From an uncultured Anaerosporobacter sp. (lineage in GTDB: Bacteria; Bacillota; Clostridia; Lachnospirales; Lachnospiraceae): a DNA stretch of 8,270 nucleotides. The stretch spans positions 1 through 8,270 of the forward strand of contig CALZJY010000075.1 in assembly GCA_945787925.1 (NCBI GenBank). The letters are read 5' to 3'. Position numbers and translations under genes: made by a program. This document shows, piece after piece, positions 7,432 to 8,270 of this stretch (position 1 is its first letter; every line of letters starts with the position of its first letter). The notes below the pieces were generated by a model. The model was not told the origin of the DNA. It saw nothing but the letters and a program-made list of their open reading frames with translations, and searched no databases.

Positions 7432-7695
7432 ATGCAAGCAGATAAGAAGAAAATCTCAAGATTATTAAAGACTGCTAGAGGGCAGATTGATGGAATATTG
7501 AATATGATTGAGGAGGACCGTTATTGCGTGGATATCAGCCACCAGCTAATGGCAACCGAGGCGATTCTTCATAAAGCGAATAAAGAGATTCTAGCGGCGC
7601 ATATGAAAAGCTGTGTTATGTCCGCGAAGACTGAAGAAGAGCGAGAGGAAAAGATTGATGAACTGATCCATATGCTCGATAAGATTGCAAAGTAA
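7432..7695 (+). CDS. csoR: Copper-sensing transcriptional repressor CsoR
   Basis: An 87-residue all-helical DNA-binding repressor of the CsoR/RcnR family (DUF156). The family opening is clear in RLLKTARGQIDGI (10-22) and EEDRYCVDI. The Cu(I) ligands of CsoR are all present with the usual spacing: C32, H57 and C61 (HMKSC). The second-shell residues Y31 and E77 are also in place, which favours copper over the nickel (RcnR) or persulfide (CstR) branches. Apo-CsoR binds the palindrome at 7392-7408; Cu(I) binding releases it and turns on csoR and copA. An in-frame TTG at 7357 would add 25 residues, but it lies in the -35 element and the extension would translate the operator, so the ATG with its own RBS is chosen. 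copA follows within 12 bases. Confidence 0.94.
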   Translation: MQADKKKISRLLKTARGQIDGILNMIEEDRYCVDISHQLMATEAILHKANKEILAAHMKSCVMSAKTEEEREEKIDELIHMLDKIAK

Positions 7696-7701
7696 AGGAG
7701 G
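7694..7701 (+). promoter_or_regulatory. RBS of copA
   Basis: AAAGGAGG overlaps the csoR stop codon. Two adjacent in-frame ATGs follow, at 7705 (three bases away) and 7708 (six bases away). The spacing favours 7708, although the difference is one residue. The overlap suggests csoR and copA are translated from one message. Confidence 0.8.
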
Positions 7702-7707
7702 AAAATG

Positions 7708-8270
7708 ATGAAGAGAAAATTTGACGTAACAGGAATGACTTGTTCGGCATGTTCCTCACGCGTCGAAAAAACTGTAAATAAGTTAGAGGGAACGACACAA
7801 GTAACCGTAAACCTTCTTACGAATTCCATGCAGGTAGAATTTGATGAGGACGTAATCGATGAGGCAGGCATCATTGCCGCAGTAGAAAAAGCAGGATATG
7901 GTGCAAGCGTCCAAGAAGAGGTAAAGAGTGAACAAAAGAGAAAAGCAGAGGAGCCAAAGAGGGACGTAGTGGCAGAAGCATTAGACAATATGAGAAAGCG
8001 CCTAATCGTTAGCTTTGTATTCCTGATTCCACTGATGTATGTATCGATGGGGCATATGGTAGGACTTCCACTACCAGGGTTCCTATCTGGACATTCGGGT
8101 GCGGTAAGCTTTGCCTTTACCCAGTTCCTATTATGCTTGCCAATCGTATATGTAAACCGTAACTACTTTATCAAGGGATTTGATACGCTGTTTCATCTGG
8201 CACCGAATATGGATTCCTTGATTGCCATTGGTTCCTTAGCGAGCCTCGTATATGGCGTGTTTGCCATTTA
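7708..8270 (+). CDS. copA: Cu(I)-exporting P1B-type ATPase CopA, 3' truncated by window edge
   Basis: The first 187 residues of a copper-transporting ATPase, still open at the right edge. Residues about 2-66 form one heavy-metal-associated domain with the GMTCSAC Cu(I) site (C12, C15). A charged linker (about 67-98) leads to the first transmembrane helices, near 99-117, 135-152 and 171-187. The PNMDSLIAIGS stretch in the third visible helix region is typical of CopA. The CPC metal site, the DKTG phosphorylation site and the ATP-binding domain would lie beyond the window. The protein would export Cu(I) across the cytoplasmic membrane using ATP. Cadmium/zinc relatives are less likely given the CsoR partner and this N-terminal sequence. 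No separate copZ chaperone gene lies between csoR and copA. Confidence 0.94.
   Translation, partial: MKRKFDVTGMTCSACSSRVEKTVNKLEGTTQVTVNLLTNSMQVEFDEDVIDEAGIIAAVEKAGYGASVQEEVKSEQKRKAEEPKRDVVAEALDNMRKRLIVSFVFLIPLMYVSMGHMVGLPLPGFLSGHSGAVSFAFTQFLLCLPIVYVNRNYFIKGFDTLFHLAPNMDSLIAIGSLASLVYGVFAI

Noticed and set aside
7569..7988. 139-residue minus-strand open frame across csoR and copA
   Set aside because: It is antisense to two confidently identified genes, and its serine- and phenylalanine-rich product is what antisense reading of such genes gives.
1..8270. CRISPR array, tRNA, transposase or phage genes
   Set aside because: I saw no regularly spaced direct repeats, cloverleaf-like sequence or mobile-element protein motifs on either strand.

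Overview
The window looks like chromosomal DNA of a low-to-moderate GC Firmicute. A Clostridia/Lachnospiraceae-type genome is my best guess, from the LTA-synthase-like protein, the CsoR-CopA copper operon, strong AGGAGG-type ribosome binding sites and A/T-ending codons; the genus cannot be read from the sequence. All five genes lie on the + strand, in three transcription units. I see no tRNA, rRNA, CRISPR array or insertion sequence.

Region 1 (1-4634): the 3' part of a very large SF1 helicase gene cut by the left edge. It carries the C-terminal helicase motifs and a Vsr-like (MTES-1575 type) nuclease domain. Its stop overlaps the start of a 493-residue protein joining N-terminal HEAT-like helices to a THUMP/RlmL/Trm14-like SAM-dependent methyltransferase. 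A rho-independent terminator closes the unit. The helicase-nuclease belongs to a family architecture associated with nucleic-acid processing and, by recall, anti-phage defence. Its tight coupling to a methyltransferase with an unusual catalytic motif is the most interesting part of the window.

Region 2 (4635-7261): an intergenic stretch of about 225 bases with no convincing gene. It holds a near-consensus sigma-A promoter (TTGATA, 17 bases, TATAAT) and a strong RBS. These lead into a monocistronic polytopic membrane enzyme of the LTA synthase/phosphoglycerol transferase family, ended by a strong hairpin terminator.

Region 3 (7262-8270): a copper-homeostasis operon. A TTGACA promoter is followed, at about the transcription start, by a CsoR-type palindrome (ATACCCCC-C-GGGGGTAT). 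Then come csoR and, 12 bases after its stop, copA, which runs off the right edge. CsoR would repress its own operon until Cu(I) binds, allowing CopA to export copper. An imperfect inverted repeat of unknown role lies upstream of this promoter.
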